This document shows, one piece after another, positions 1-12,600 of a stretch of DNA of 64,000 nucleotides (position 1 is its first letter; each line of letters begins with the position of its first letter). Source of the DNA: Chiridota heheva (Eukaryota > Echinodermata > Holothuroidea > Apodida > Chiridotidae); assembly GCA_020152595.1 (NCBI GenBank), contig JAIGNY010004337.1, positions 1,408,501 through 1,472,500 of the forward strand. Reading direction: 5' to 3'. A model generated the notes under the pieces. That model had not been told where the DNA came from. It ran no database searches and worked only from the letters and a program-made list of their open reading frames with translations. The translations under genes and the position numbers were made by a program.

Positions 1-2679
1 CCTCTGTACCACCTCATCAGCATTCCACGGGGCCTAGAAATCACGAAAGAGGTGACGTCCTGTATGTATACTACGGACCGTTAAACACCCTGCTATAATA
101 TGCAATCAGATTGCAACGAGGATAGGAAGGAAGGAGTTCGTGGCACATTTTTTTTTTTTTTTTTAATGGCTACAAACTCACTGGGCGAATCCCGTTTAAG
201 TATAAATTCCCTTCATGGAAGGATACAAAGCCTCAAGAGTGAACTAAAAAGTAAAACCACGGCGAGTACAGTCACAGAACAAGGCACCAACGTTGTCGCT
301 GTGCACCACGAGGCAAACCTCGAAAGAACCTGGCGTGAGAGGACAAAGCCAACGGAATGCGTTTGGACACAATTACAGCAAAGTGTCCACAAAAAGCATA
401 CAAAGGACGGTCTAGGTCCACGAGACAGCGTGGAAATCGATTACAGCGTGTAGCAATTGAAGAAATCCCGGACAAGGAAAAATTATCTCATAAGCGTATA
501 CCTCTAAAGTTGCGGGGCCGAACCTCGAAAAGTGAGTCAGACCAAAAACAAGAGAAAAAAGTACAGCGGTTTCGACGCGTTCCGTTGAGAGATCCGTAAA
601 ATAGGTTATGCGAAAGTGGGGCCGTTCTATGAACAGTTCAGGACTACTTTGCCAAGCCACTGGATGATCTAAACTGGAGTTTGTTCCATCATCTCCCAGA
701 ACTCACCAGTGAGCCGATCAAGACCGTGGGGAAAAACCCTGGTGGATAGCTGCAAGGTATCCCAGGCTCGTGGAGGAACTAAGCTGGCTGGAGAGGCCCA
801 CCTCCAACGGGGAGAGGGCGAACAACCCCTCAGAAAAGCCATGGCTACTGGAAAGGCCTCTAGGCCACACCATCAAGCGCGCTCGGGACTGAGATGTTAA
901 CTCCGTTTGTATAAAAACAAAAATCGTCCCTGGCCGAGGCTCGTCTGGCGTGGGGGACTGCAAGGTCTCGAGCAGCCAAAAGCGTCCCGCAGGCGAAAAA
1001 CGGTCAAGTACCCGTCCAGTTTCCGACAGAAGGGGTGCAAGAAAAGTGCCCCGAAGTTCCGATCAAAGCCCCGGGTTTGCGGCGGTGATATCACGGGTGA
1101 AAACCTCGGCGTTAACACCAGGTAGGAATGCACCACCACCAAAGGGTGACCACCGACTGAGCGTTAAGCGGAGGGGAATCACCATCAGCAGAAAAAGCTA
1201 GTTTGAGCAAAGGTTGTTGGACCGACTGACCAAAATAAGGCTAAGCGGAAATAGGCGGGCGTTAATATGCCTCCGTATACAAGAAATCTTATCCAGCGCT
1301 GAGGCTATGAGAGCTGTGTGAGGCGGCATGGGTCGTAAGACGCGGCGCATACAACCTGGGGCGTGGCGGTACCGAGCAGTTGGGGACTCGTAGCTCCGCC
1401 ACGCGCCTATCCAGCGAAGCTTGTCTAAAAAGTTGACTGGAGAAGTGGCGTTCGTATAGTAACAATCTCACCAAGTCAGCTCACTGCGTATGTCTATGCG
1501 TGGGGAGTCATATCGAGCTGTAATGTGTTAAAGTATGGAAGGAACCATACGTGCGTTGTTATTAATAGCTACCCCAAGCGTAAGGTTGTCTACCAAAAGG
1601 CCACCTATGGTCGAAAAATATCCTTCATGGAGGTAATATTGACAAGTTAGCGTACTCGCGTTACCTTGCTGTGCGGAGAACTAAGCAGCACTACAGACCA
1701 AACGTCCGTTATCCCATGCCCCGGACGGCAAAAAGCGTGGCGCGAGGGACAACTGGTTGCGTGTCGAGCGAGTAGCTACGGACGTCCGATAAGCACGGGC
1801 CGTTATCTCATTATACCTCTATTCAACAAGCCGCGTGGGGAAGAAGGGGCCGTTATGGAACCGTAAGAAACTGGAGGTTCGAGCCGTCGTAAACGTTTGT
1901 TCCACCCCAATGCTGCGTGGGGAAGGGGCGACAAGGAATCCAATGGCTCTACAAGGCCGTTAACTCGCCGTAAAAAAGCGCTAAGGGGACTAACTCACGT
2001 AAGACCCGGGTGAGGGCGTTGTCGCAGCGTTAATATCTTGTTGGCAGAAATCGACATTCAGAGTAGTTTGAGCGGTCGTGGGTCCCATCGCGGAACCGAG
2101 ACCACAGCTGGGGCGTGTACACGGGTTTGAAAAAACAAGAAAATCTCAAGTCAGCTAGGCGTGGGGATCTCGAAACCAAACCTTGCGAACAACACTAAGA
2201 AGCGTCATCCCATTAGCCGCCAAGTTGTGTTACGGACGCCGGGGCCGTAAAACAAGTATGGAACAGTCAAGGCGATGCAAAGAATCCAATGGCTCTACAA
2301 ACAAAAGGACTAACTCCGTAAGACCCCGAGCCCTCTTGTTGGCACGGTAGGGACCAGGTTTGCCCGATAACGCAAAAGCGTGAAGCGTTTACATCGATGA
2401 TATGGGACCTGGCGCGAAAACATCGCGGAACTGTGACGTTCAACGCGGAAAATCCTACAGAGGCAGTTCACGGCCGTGGGACAGCGTAGCTATGACCAAG
2501 CAGCTTCCCTAGCTAGCGAACTCAACCGGGTTCATCGCCATTACAGTGTCACGTTATCCCGTTAAAAACTCAGTCGTACAGGCCCGTGCACGGTCTAGAG
2601 AAGCGTTTGCACGCTATGCAAAGCGGGACCTCTGAGGTGCGTAATCGTACCCGGCGACGGAGGCCTGTCCTCCGTGCCC

Positions 2680-4200
2680 CTACGATACTGGTGAAAGTAA
2701 TTGCGGAAATGTAACGTTCAACGCGGATAATCGTATAAATGGTGTTCACATGATCGTGGAACTGCATAGCTAATGGCCACGGAACCATGAATAGAATAGC
2801 TCTCACGGGCGCTATACTACTTGTGAAGATTATCACTTGTCACCTGGCCGCATAGCTCGTAGCTAGCGGTGCATATCCGGGTAAATCATACGTGTACGAT
2901 ATCCCGTTACAAAACTACGGAGCCGTGACGCATCCGAACACCGAGCCGCACGCTCTCGGTCGCACCTTGAAAAATACGGTCGCGGTGGAGTCTGTGCTCC
3001 GACCACGCGCTGGAACAATCGCTGCAAGAGTACCACGAATGGACTCGCAGATAATCTGCACGCCGTAACGCAGCGTGAGATGGATGTGACCGGGGCGTAA
3101 AGCAAAGAAGCGTTATCACGCTATGCGGGTCATCAGGGTGTGTAGAGCATCGGCGCCGAGGACCTGTCCTCCATGTCCATGATACTGGTGAAAATAATTA
3201 CGGAACGGTAATGTTCCGCGAGACAATCTTAATTGCGTTCGCGCGAGTCGTGGAACTGCGTAGCTAATGGCTACGGGACCAAGAAGAAAATAGCTGTCGG
3301 GATGCTATACTTCTTGTAAAGAAAGTCATCTGTCACTGACCACGAGCGTAGTAGCTGGTGGGCGTATAACGTGAACCGCATAGTGTCGTTATCCCATTAA
3401 AGATAAGTTCCGCTCACTGGAGCCGTCAATGGAAGCGAAAGGACCCGTAAACGCGGACCGTGGACTCGTATGGAACGTGCGGACCCGTAAACACGGCCGA
3501 ACCGGGCAAATCAATGGAACCGTGACGGACCCGTAAAACACGGGACCGTGGAACCCGTGCGGACCCGCACATGGGCCGTGGAACCGTATAACTGTCGTAG
3601 CCGTTGGCTCGGGACCAAGAAGAAAAATAGCTGTCTCAATGCTATACTTCCGGATGAACCGCACGGTGTCGTCTTTCAGAGGCGCTCCGCTAGGAGTGGG
3701 CGGCGGCCCGCCTCCCTGGCTTTGGACCTGGGTGGCGGTGGGGAGACGAAGAGGGCCTCTCAGACCGCCGCTTCTCCACTTTCTCCGCCGCTCTTTGAAA
3801 GTACCGGTCGCGGTGGAGTCTGTGCTCCGACCACGCCGCTAGATCTCAATCGCTGCAAAGAGTACAGGGATTTGACTCGCAGCATAATCTGCACGCGTAA
3901 CACGTGAGATGGATGTCACGGGCGTAATTTAAAAGAAGCGTTTGCACTCTACGCATCGAGACATCCTGGGTGTGTAAAAACATCGACACTCGGGACCTGT
4001 CCTTCATGTCCATGATACTGGTGAAAATAAATACGGAACTTGTAACGTTCCGCGTAGACAGTCTTAATTGCGTTCACACGAGCCGTGGAACTGCGTAGCT
4101 AATGGCTACAGGACCAAGAAGAAAAATAACTGTCAATGCTATACTTCTTGTCAAGAATGTCACCTGTCACCTGACCACGTAGCTAGTGGGCGTATAACCG
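2680..4200. repeat. Long degenerate direct repeats in the GC-rich block
   Basis: The phrase GATACTGGTGAAARTAAT recurs near 2683, 3180 and 4012. Each time it is followed by the same order of words: a GGAAC..GTAACGTTC segment, GTGGAACTGCRTAGCTAATGG, a TAGCTGTC-like segment, GCTATACTTCTTGT and CACCTG. A second landmark, CGGTGGAGTCTGTGCTCCGA, occurs near 2980 and 3810. Copies differ by substitutions and by an insertion of roughly 340 bp in the second unit (about 3419-3660), so repeat spacing is about 500 and then 830 bp. Confidence 0.7.
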
Positions 4201-4249
4201 ATTAAACGTGCGATGTCGTGAACCCGTTAAATACGGACCCGTGTAAACA

Positions 4250-4985
4250 CGGGCGCGGAACCGTCAATGGAACCGTCCGCCCGTAACGGGGGCGCGGAAC
4301 CGTCCGCCCGTAACAACAGGCCGCGGAACCGTATGGATCACGGAACCGTCCAATGGAACCGTCCGCCCGTAACAACGGGCGGCGGAACCGTATGGACCAC
4401 GGAACCGTCCGCCCGTAACAACGGGCCGCGGAACGTATGGATCCCGGAACCGTATGGATCCGCCCCCGAACCGCACAATGCCCGCGCATAGGGCTGCGGA
4501 ACCGTCAGGGATGGTCCAACGGAACCGTATGGAACGGCGCCCGTAACGGGACGCGGAACCGTCCAATGGAACCGCCCGCCCGTAACAAGCGGGCGCGGAA
4601 CCGTCCAATGGAACCGTTAAGCCCCGTAACAACGGGACGCGGAACCGTATGGAACCGTCCAATGGAACCCGTTAAGCGTAACAAGCGGGCCGGAACCGTA
4701 TGGAACCGTCCAATGGAACCGTTCGCCCGTAACGGGCAGCGGAACCGTATGGAACCGTCCAATGGAACCGTTAAGCCCGTAACAACGGGCCGCGGAACCG
4801 TATGGACTCACGGAACCGTCCAATGGAACCGTTAGCCCCCGTAACAACGGGCCGGCGGAACCGTATGGACTCCGGAACCTTATGGAACCGTCCCGAACTC
4901 ACAACAACCGGCGTTCAGGGCGTTACAAGGGTTGTGGAGTCGACAGGGACTGTCCAATGGAACCGTTTGGAACCCGTGTTTACAA
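4250..4985. repeat. GC-rich minisatellite with hairpin-forming units
   Basis: Irregular tandem units of roughly 50-65 bp are built from GGAACCGTATGG, GGAACCGTCCAATGG and a short inverted repeat of the type GCCCGTAACAACGGGC. Many units can form a small CCCG/CGGG stem with an AACAA-type loop. Open frames on both strands across it are by-products of the repetition. Confidence 0.8.
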
Positions 4986-5098
4986 CTTAGGCGCGTTAAC
5001 GCCCTAAGAGGTTATCTCTCTCTCTTACCGTTACGCTCTAGGCTAACGCCTCTAAGAGCGTAACCTTCTCAGTGAATCTCTTTTATATCTGAAAAGAG

Positions 5099-5392
5099 AA
5101 GAACATATATCCATATATACACAAATACGGCAAAGTAAGTATGATCTTACGGACACGCTAAAGAGAGACGAGGCCTAGCAGTCTAAACAGAACATCAAAA
5201 CTCTCTTAAACAGAAAAAAAATTTACTGAAAAATAAATTTCTTAGAGAAGAACGTAAGTCCAAGCGTACAAACCTAAACACGGCAAAGTAACTATGATCT
5301 TACGGACACGCTAAAGAGAGACGAGGCATAAGCATTCTAAACAGAACAACAACACTTGCTTTAACAGAAAAAATTTAAAACCAAAAACTTTT
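5099..5392. repeat. Two tandem copies of a ~150-bp unit
   Basis: The segment with TATGATCTTACGGACACGCT, then AAAGAGAGACGAGGC, then CTAAACAGAACA, occurs at about 5148-5200 and again at 5293-5350. Each copy is followed by an A-rich stretch. The two copies are well conserved in the centre. Confidence 0.75.
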
Positions 5393-5527
5393 CTATCTGA
5401 AAAACTTTAGAAACCGAAAACGCATCCAACGTAATGACTTTACTAGCGCGGGGGGGTAGCGTGGGAAACACCAACCACTGTGTACTTGAGGTCTGTAAAG
5501 ATAAAAAGGAAAGATTATTTTCCCTGT

Positions 5528-5576
5528 AATTGGGTCGTCGGAGAGACCCACCCACGGTCTCTCCGACACCCCAATT
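5528..5576. other. Strong imperfect hairpin
   Basis: A 12-bp perfect stem (GTCGGAGAGACC paired with GGTCTCTCCGAC) around a 7-nt CACCCAC loop is extended, after a 2x2 internal loop, by a 7-bp stem AATTGGG/CCCAATT. I do not recognise an RNA family. It could be a structured non-coding RNA, a foldback element or a remnant of an inverted repeat. Confidence 0.6.
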
Positions 5577-5639
5577 TCAATCCTGAAAATTAAATATTTT
5601 ATCTCCAAACTGTGTGAGAAAAATAAAAATACTCATATG

Positions 5640-6240
5640 CTGTTAACGTGAAAACTAAAATAAGCTCGCTAGTAACAACTGTAGCTCCTAGAGTTGTTAC
5701 AGGGCTTAACCACATTTACCCAGCGGTGACTATGAACCAATGCGCATGCGCCAAAATCGAAAAAGGAAATTGGCTTTAATGCATACGAGAAGGTGTACTG
5801 AAATATCCTAACGTGCTAAACACTATACATAGTATAACGCTAGGGTCACCTCGAGGCGGGTGGGGCTAAGGGAGAAAAAGACTAATTCCCGGGCGAGAGG
5901 TCCCCAGACAGGCACAACCTGTGCTCTAGGACCTAAAACACCCACCACGAGTAGGACGCTCTCGAACTAGCCACTCGCTATGTACGAATGGAGACAAAAA
6001 CCCGCTATCCTATGTAGGCTAGGCACGGGTAAAGTAAATCAGGTCGGCCAAGAAATCTCGGACCCATGGCTATCTCACCCTTCTCTCGGAAGACTTGAAA
6101 AGGCGAGCCAGATGAGAACGGGCAGCGTAAAAAACCCTTCAGGTAGAAGCTGCGAAGAGAAAAGAGTTAGAAAGGTTAATTAAAAATAAAATAAAGTGAC
6201 CAGTTTTCAGCGATGTTAGTGAAACAAACGCTGAAAAAGA
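5640..6240. other. No gene recognised; right flank of the GC-rich block
   Basis: Only short unconvincing open frames occur here. The right edge near 6207-6236 has a small inverted repeat (TTTTCAGCG / CGCTGAAAA). Confidence 0.4.
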
Positions 6241-6384
6241 GTGAGGTGGTACAGAGGTATTATGGAGGTCAGGGCTTGGCTGGTTACTGCGTTTTTAGGT
6301 TGGTTAGAAGTGCGTTAGAATCAGGTCGTGTGACCAGATTGCATATTATAGCATGGAAGGTAAGGTATAACTTGAAGTAAATAT

Positions 6385-6391
6385 ATATATA

Positions 6392-6450
<59 letters not shown>
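6385..6450. repeat. (TA)n microsatellite
   Basis: An almost pure TA dinucleotide run lies upstream of the first visible WDR48 exon. Confidence 0.95.
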
Positions 6451-6453
<3 letters not shown>

Positions 6454-6528
6454 TTTATCTTTTTTAATAGATTTCAATTTTGTTGTTTTCAAAATTAATT
6501 TGAAATTGTTGTATTTGAACCTTTGCAG

Positions 6529-6626
6529 GCGGCTCCAGCATTAGGCAGCTGCACATCCTGAATGACAAGAGACACATACTAACCAGAGACACTAATGATC
6601 ATGTTGCAATTTGGGATGCCTTACTG
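6529..6626 (+). CDS. WDR48: WDR48 exon (end of WD propeller)
   Basis: Starts after TTTGCAG with two bases completing a codon and ends before GTAAGT in phase 0. It encodes [19 protein letters not shown] and ends IWDALL, a WD-repeat terminal strand (vertebrate WDR48 has VAYWDVL here). Confidence 0.95.
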
Positions 6627-9600
6627 GTAAGTTTCTTATGATGTTATTAGCGGGTCAATTTGGAGATATTGATAGAGAATGGATGAAGAATTTTGCTGAA
6701 AAAAAAGGAAAATTGCAGTCAATTTAAACTGAGAAATTTTGATAGCTGAGATTGAGATTTAAGAAGGAAACAGACATAGAGAAGGATTTGAGAGAGGTTG
6801 GTAAGAACGTTTAAAAGATTTTGTCACTAAAGACCACAAAATACTCTTGACACATCCAAGGATACCATCATCTGATGTTAAGTTTTATTCTTTCATAAAC
6901 ATTACGAGATACAGAAAATTATGCAAAATATTCCTGTGAAAATGATTGGATAAATTGGTACTGATAGAAAATAACAAGAAATTTAAGCTGATAGAGCAAG
7001 GGACAGGGCAATATAAAATGTGACGGATTGTCAGCAGAGATTTGGATGGAATGATGTAAGAAGGAAACAGGAATGGAAATGGTCTGCATAACTTGTATGA
7101 AGCTGTTGAAGATACTGCCAGTATTTTGAAGAAAGTTTGAAAGACATTGTCACTAAAGATTACAAAATACTCTGGATGCACATCCAGTGATACTGTGATC
7201 AAATATTGAATTCAGTCTTGGTTAATATTGAGAGATACTCACAGCAAATAAACTCTTGGAAAAGATTGATATAGATATTGAGAGATACAGCAAATTACTC
7301 TTGGAAAAGATTGAAACAAATATTGAGAGATACTCACAGCAAATAACTCTTGGAAAAGATTGAAACAAATATTGAGAGATACTCACAGCAAATTACTCTT
7401 GGAAAAGATTGATACCAATATTGAAAGATACTCACAGCAAATTAGTTTTGGAAAAGATTGATACAAATATTGAAAGATACTCACAGCAAATTACTCTCAG
7501 AAAAGATTGAAACAAATATTTAGAGATACTCACAGAAAATTACTCTTGGAAAAGATTGATACAAATATTGAGAGATGCAACAAATAACTCTTGGAAAAGA
7601 TTGATACAAATATTGAGAAATACTCCTGACAAAAAATTGAGAGAGAATCTCGACAAAAATTGTTGAGAACTGTTGGAACCAAAAGATACTGGCATCTAAG
7701 ATCAAGAGATAGCTGGTAAATATAGTATTCAGAATACTCTCTGCAAATTGGAAAAGATTGATACAAAGATTAATAGATAGCAAATATTGCAAAATAAATA
7801 CTTCAGGAAAAGATTGAGATAAAAAAAATATATACAAAAAAACTACTTTAAAAGACTTTTTACACTTGACAGGATTGTGTGCTTATTTTAAAGGGGAATA
7901 AAACACGTACATTTTCAAAACTCTACTTGCTGTCTTTGTACCTACAATGATGATCATTTTATTTTCATTTATTCTTTGCAGGGAAAGAAAGTTGAAGACC
8001 TTGGACTGGTTGATTTTGAAGATGAAATTAAGAAGAGGTTTAAGATGGTCTACGTACCAAACTGGTTCTCAGTGGACTTGAAGATAGGGGTATGTTAAAC
8101 CAGGGTATTTATTAAGAATTTTTGGCCCTTAGACCCCTCCAACCCGACACCCCCGATTTCCTCAAAATCAGGGGTAATCCACACCATTCAACCCGAGACA
8201 CTCTTCACAATTCATTGACTAGCATCCAGCTATTGTTACACCGTACACAACACAGGGGTAATGTATACCTTCTTAACTGACAACATCTTCATAGTCTATT
8301 CACAGTTCACTTGTTATCAACCAGCTACTGTTACACTGTACACAATAGGTCATTCATCTGGGGTTCAAGCCACATAACTGCTGTTCAGTGATACAAATCA
8401 GATTAGTCCTTGGCAGAGCCTAAATAAAAAATATACATTGTATGCTTGGGAGGACTTTGTGCAAAACCCATGAATGATTGATGGACCATTCCTCATAAGG
8501 ATGGTTATTTCATCATGTTGCTTGTTAAGAATATTTTTTGTAGAGGTTACATTTGTCTTTAAAGGAATATCCAGTGAATTTTCATGTTCACTTATATTAT
8601 TTAAATCCGATCAAGCCTCGGAGACTTGTAGAGCCGGTGTTTTTACCCGGTTTCCATGGTGCTAAGCGGAACAGAGTACTTGACTCCCCCTAGATGGGAC
8701 ACTGGTCCATCTCAGGGCAACTCCCCAGCCAAAACCGGTACTTATTCACAGCTGAGAGAACTGGAGTACAGTGGATAAAGTGTCTTGCTCAAGGACACAG
8801 AGCATCACCCTGGCTGAGATTCTATCCGGTACCAGATCAACACCCTAACCACTGCGCTCCAGAGGTTGCGTTATAATTGTTTGTATGGCGTATTTGGTTA
8901 TGACAAGCAGTTGATTTTCGGCGTATTTTGTTAATTTGCCGTCAGTATGTACAGATCACTGCGTAATGTACAGAACACTGTGCGCTAGCGAAGAGTGCAA
9001 GTATTGTTAACACACCCACACACACTTATGTAGGATTGCCTAGTAACTTGACTTGCAGATTGTGATCACTTCATAGATACACGATTCACACAATACAGGA
9101 AGGAAAGTAGAATCCTAGCTAATAATATCATTGACAATTGACAGCCTGTATTCAAAACAACATCAAAACTTTCACGTACGCTGTATGTACATCATGTATA
9201 GGGCCTATGTACTAGCCTATGTGTGTTTATGTACAGTATTTGTACGGGCATGTTGAATCATTCGGCCGTTAGTTGTGTCAATTTTCATAAAACTTTCAAT
9301 CGCATCAGAGAGGTAAGATGTTCATGATTTTTTTAAGTTAATAAAAAACTCTGGCGTAAAATTTCACATGTTATATCTAAATCTTACGACGCAGGTACAA
9401 CCTGTGTCTTAAAAAATTTCAGCCATAGAGTAATATGCAACAAATTTGTTGTTAACGCAAACCCTGCTGTGCACCTTATATAATTTATGTAATAGAAGAC
9501 TACTAAAGGAGCTAAATGGTGATTAAAACATGTTCATACCTTATCATTAAGAATTTTTGGCCCTTAGACCTCTCCAAGCCGACACCCTTGATTTTCTCAA

Positions 9601-12600
9601 AATCAGGGGTAATCCACACCATTCAACCCGAAAGACTCTTCACAATTCATTGACTAGCATCCAGCTATTGTTACACCATACACAACACAGGGGTAATCTA
9701 TACCTTCTTAACTGACAGCATCTTTATAGTCTATTCACAGTTCACTTGTTAGCAATCAGCTATTGTTACACTGTACACAATAGGTCATTCATCTTGGGCT
9801 CAAGCCACATAATTGTTGTGCAGTGATGCGAATCAGATTAGTCCTTGGCTGAGCCTAAATATAGATATACATTATATGCTTGGGAGGACTTTGTGCAAAA
9901 CCCATGAATGATTGATGGACCATTCCTCGAAGGATGGTTATTTCATCAGGTTCTGTTTACATTTCAATGATCTCACGAGTGTGTTGAAAAGTGACCTTGC
10001 AGTGTACAGTGTGATGTTGTTCTTGCAGATCGAAGATAATTTTAAAGTATTTCTATGAAATAAAAATGTATTTTTCTTTACTGGACCGAAATTAAGTGAA
10101 GTGTAGGTCCCCTTTTCAGTTTTCTAGGTCTGACAAGACCTTAACTATTTTTGAAGGGAAATAGAGTAAAACACCAGATCTTTTTCCAGGTGTGTCAGAA
10201 AAGGGTTTAACAGCCAATTTCCGTACATGGTTACACTCAATTCAGGCATTTGAAGTTTCTTGCATCTTAGAATTGGTCACACCCACCTCACTCACTCCCA
10301 CCTCCTTATTGGTTCCCCCCAACCCCTCTGTAACAATTGCCACTGCATCCTCACAATCCATCACGTTCTCCTTGCTTGCCCCCTGTAAAACCTTCTGAGA
10401 GCTTCCCTCGCTCCCCACAACTCAATTGCTGAGTTCTTCAAGAAAAATCCTCCGTATAAAATTATCTCCTTCCTTCATCATGCTTCCCTCTGCAACCATA
10501 TTTAATTCTCCTCTTCCACCCCTTTCTACTTTGTTTTTGTTTCAACCATGCACCTCCCCTCTCTATCTTAGCTTTCTGACCTTTTGTTCTTGAATTTCTC
10601 TCATTCTCCCCCTGTTTCATTTCCTTCCTACCTATAGGATGATCTGACCTCTCAGGCACAATTTGACCCTCGTTGTCGTGGTGCCGTTAAACCTTCATCA
10701 AACAAACTGTAATAGGAGCTTTTGATGAATGTGATTTTAAGTTTCTGTTATTTTTCCTGTTTAGATGCTATGTATTCATTTTGATGAGTCGGACTGTTTT
10801 GCTGCCTGGGTCTCCTCATCTGACGTCGGTCTCGTCCATGAAGGAGAGGGAGAAACGAAACGTAAGTCTCATGTATCAGAAAGGGTCATAACTAACTGAG
10901 GGTAGGGGCAATTTCTCCTGCTGTATATTGTGACATATCTTGTTGTTTTAACTAAGATGGGACATTTGCTTAATGCACATGGCTTGCTTTGCTCATATAT
11001 AAGCATTGGACTTTTCCTTAGATTTCTAGAAATTAAGAAAAAGTGCAAGTATCTATTATAAATCCTATAAAAGCGTTTCTTTTGCCTTAAAGGTGCACCT
11101 TTGTAACGTACTTTTCTGTTTCTGGGAAATACTGAATTTCTGTATTGTGTCATTTATTCCATACAGTGTCCTTTACTTCTGTATAGTGTACTTATCTTTG
11201 TATTTAGTTTAATCCCTGTATGGCATCTTGTTATTATTACTGTGTAATGCCCATTTCTGTTTGCAAATATTGCCAGTTTGTTGGGTTATTTCTGTATATT
11301 GCACTATTAATCATCTTTTTCATCTTGCTTACAGTAAACTATGGAGGTCTGGTACTGAAATCCCTGCTGGAGCATTGGCCAAACGCGCAATCCTATGATC
11401 CAGAGAGCGTCGTTCCTCGCAATGGTGAGACCATTTTTTTTGTAATATTTATTAATCTATATTAATAGGTAAAACAGAACTACTTAAGTGTTTCTCAACA
11501 AGAGACAGTATTTTAGTATTTTTCTATTTTGTGTACATTTTGAAATGAAAACATCCTGAATAAAATTTTATTTAAGAACATTTCTTTTTGTTTTCTTCTC
11601 TCTTCCAGAAAATGGCATCGACACCAAAACAGACGATATCAAAGTCTCATTTAACCAATCAAGTCCCTTATCATCACCCGAACACAGAGCCTCAAATCAA
11701 CTCATTAAGAAGGGCAACGGGTACTTCAGCATGCCCCCTCACACCCCCGTTATCTTCAGTGAAGCAGGGGGCAGGACCCTTTTCAGGTTTCTATGCCGAG
11801 ATGCAGGAGGGGAGTCTGAGAGGATGCTGTTAGGAGACACGGTACCCCAGTGGGTCATCGATGTGACGGTTGATGTAAGTTAACTTTGTATCATATTGAT
11901 TCATCATCAGTTTATGCTCCATCATGAGGGGCCATCTCCCTCATAAAGGGCCATCTACCTCCTGAGGGGTCATCTTCTTCATGAGGGGCCATTTCCCTCT
12001 TGAGGGGCCATCTCCCTCATAAGGGGCTGTCTCCCTCATGAGGGGCCATCTCCCTCTTGGGGAGTCATCTCCTTCGTGGGGGGCCATCTCCCTCTTGGGG
12101 GCCATCTCCCTCGTGGAGGCCATCTCCCTCGTGGGAGCCATCTCCCTCTTGGGGGCCATCTCCCTCGTGAGGGGCCATCTCCCTCGTGAGGGGCCATCTC
12201 CCTCGTGAGGGGCCATCTCCCTAGTGAGGGGCCATCTCCCTTGTGACGGGCCATCTCCCTCGTGAGGGGCCATTTCCCTCGTGAGGGGCCATCTCCCTCG
12301 TGAGGGGCCATCTCCCTCATGAGGGGCCATCTGCCTCGTGAGGGGCCATCTCCCTTGTGAGGGGCCATTAATTCAGTGTCACTATGTTGTTCGGTGACTT
12401 GTAGCTGCACTTGCTTCTCCCTAGGTGCTGTACCCATCTCATTTCTTTCTCTCACAGCAGTCCTCCAAGTTTCTTGAGGCCTTCCCCTTCTCCTCCCCTC
12501 CGGTGCCCAAGTGAGGGTTGTCTTTGGATGCTCATGCTCTCTCATTCTCAAGACATGGCCAATCAGTTTCCCCCTCCTGCAACAGATCTGCTCACTAAAA

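Larger units (their letters stand above)
1..6353. other. GC/CpG-rich anomalous block without recognisable genes
   Basis: This stretch is visibly richer in G+C and CpG than the AT-rich rest of the window and uses recurrent words such as CGTAA, GGAACCG and GTGGAAC. All open frames are short and resemble no family I know. It contains internal duplications (1935-2020 against 2278-2331; 2680-3175 against 3178-4010 and 4010-4200), a hairpin minisatellite (4250-4985), a 150-bp duplication (5099-5392) and a strong hairpin (5528-5576). Exact inverted matches of 16 and 17 nt link its two edges (1-16 with 6242-6257; 91-107 with 6337-6353). I infer a large non-coding mobile element or satellite-derived block next to, or inside, a WDR48 intron. 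A chimeric assembly join is possible. Confidence 0.5.

Noticed and set aside
5980..6183. 67-residue frame in the GC-rich block as a gene
   Set aside because: Short, no recognisable motif, and no splice or promoter support.
7226..7625. CRISPR-like array (also considered for the other arrays)
   Set aside because: Units are contiguous without unique spacers, and the genome is animal.
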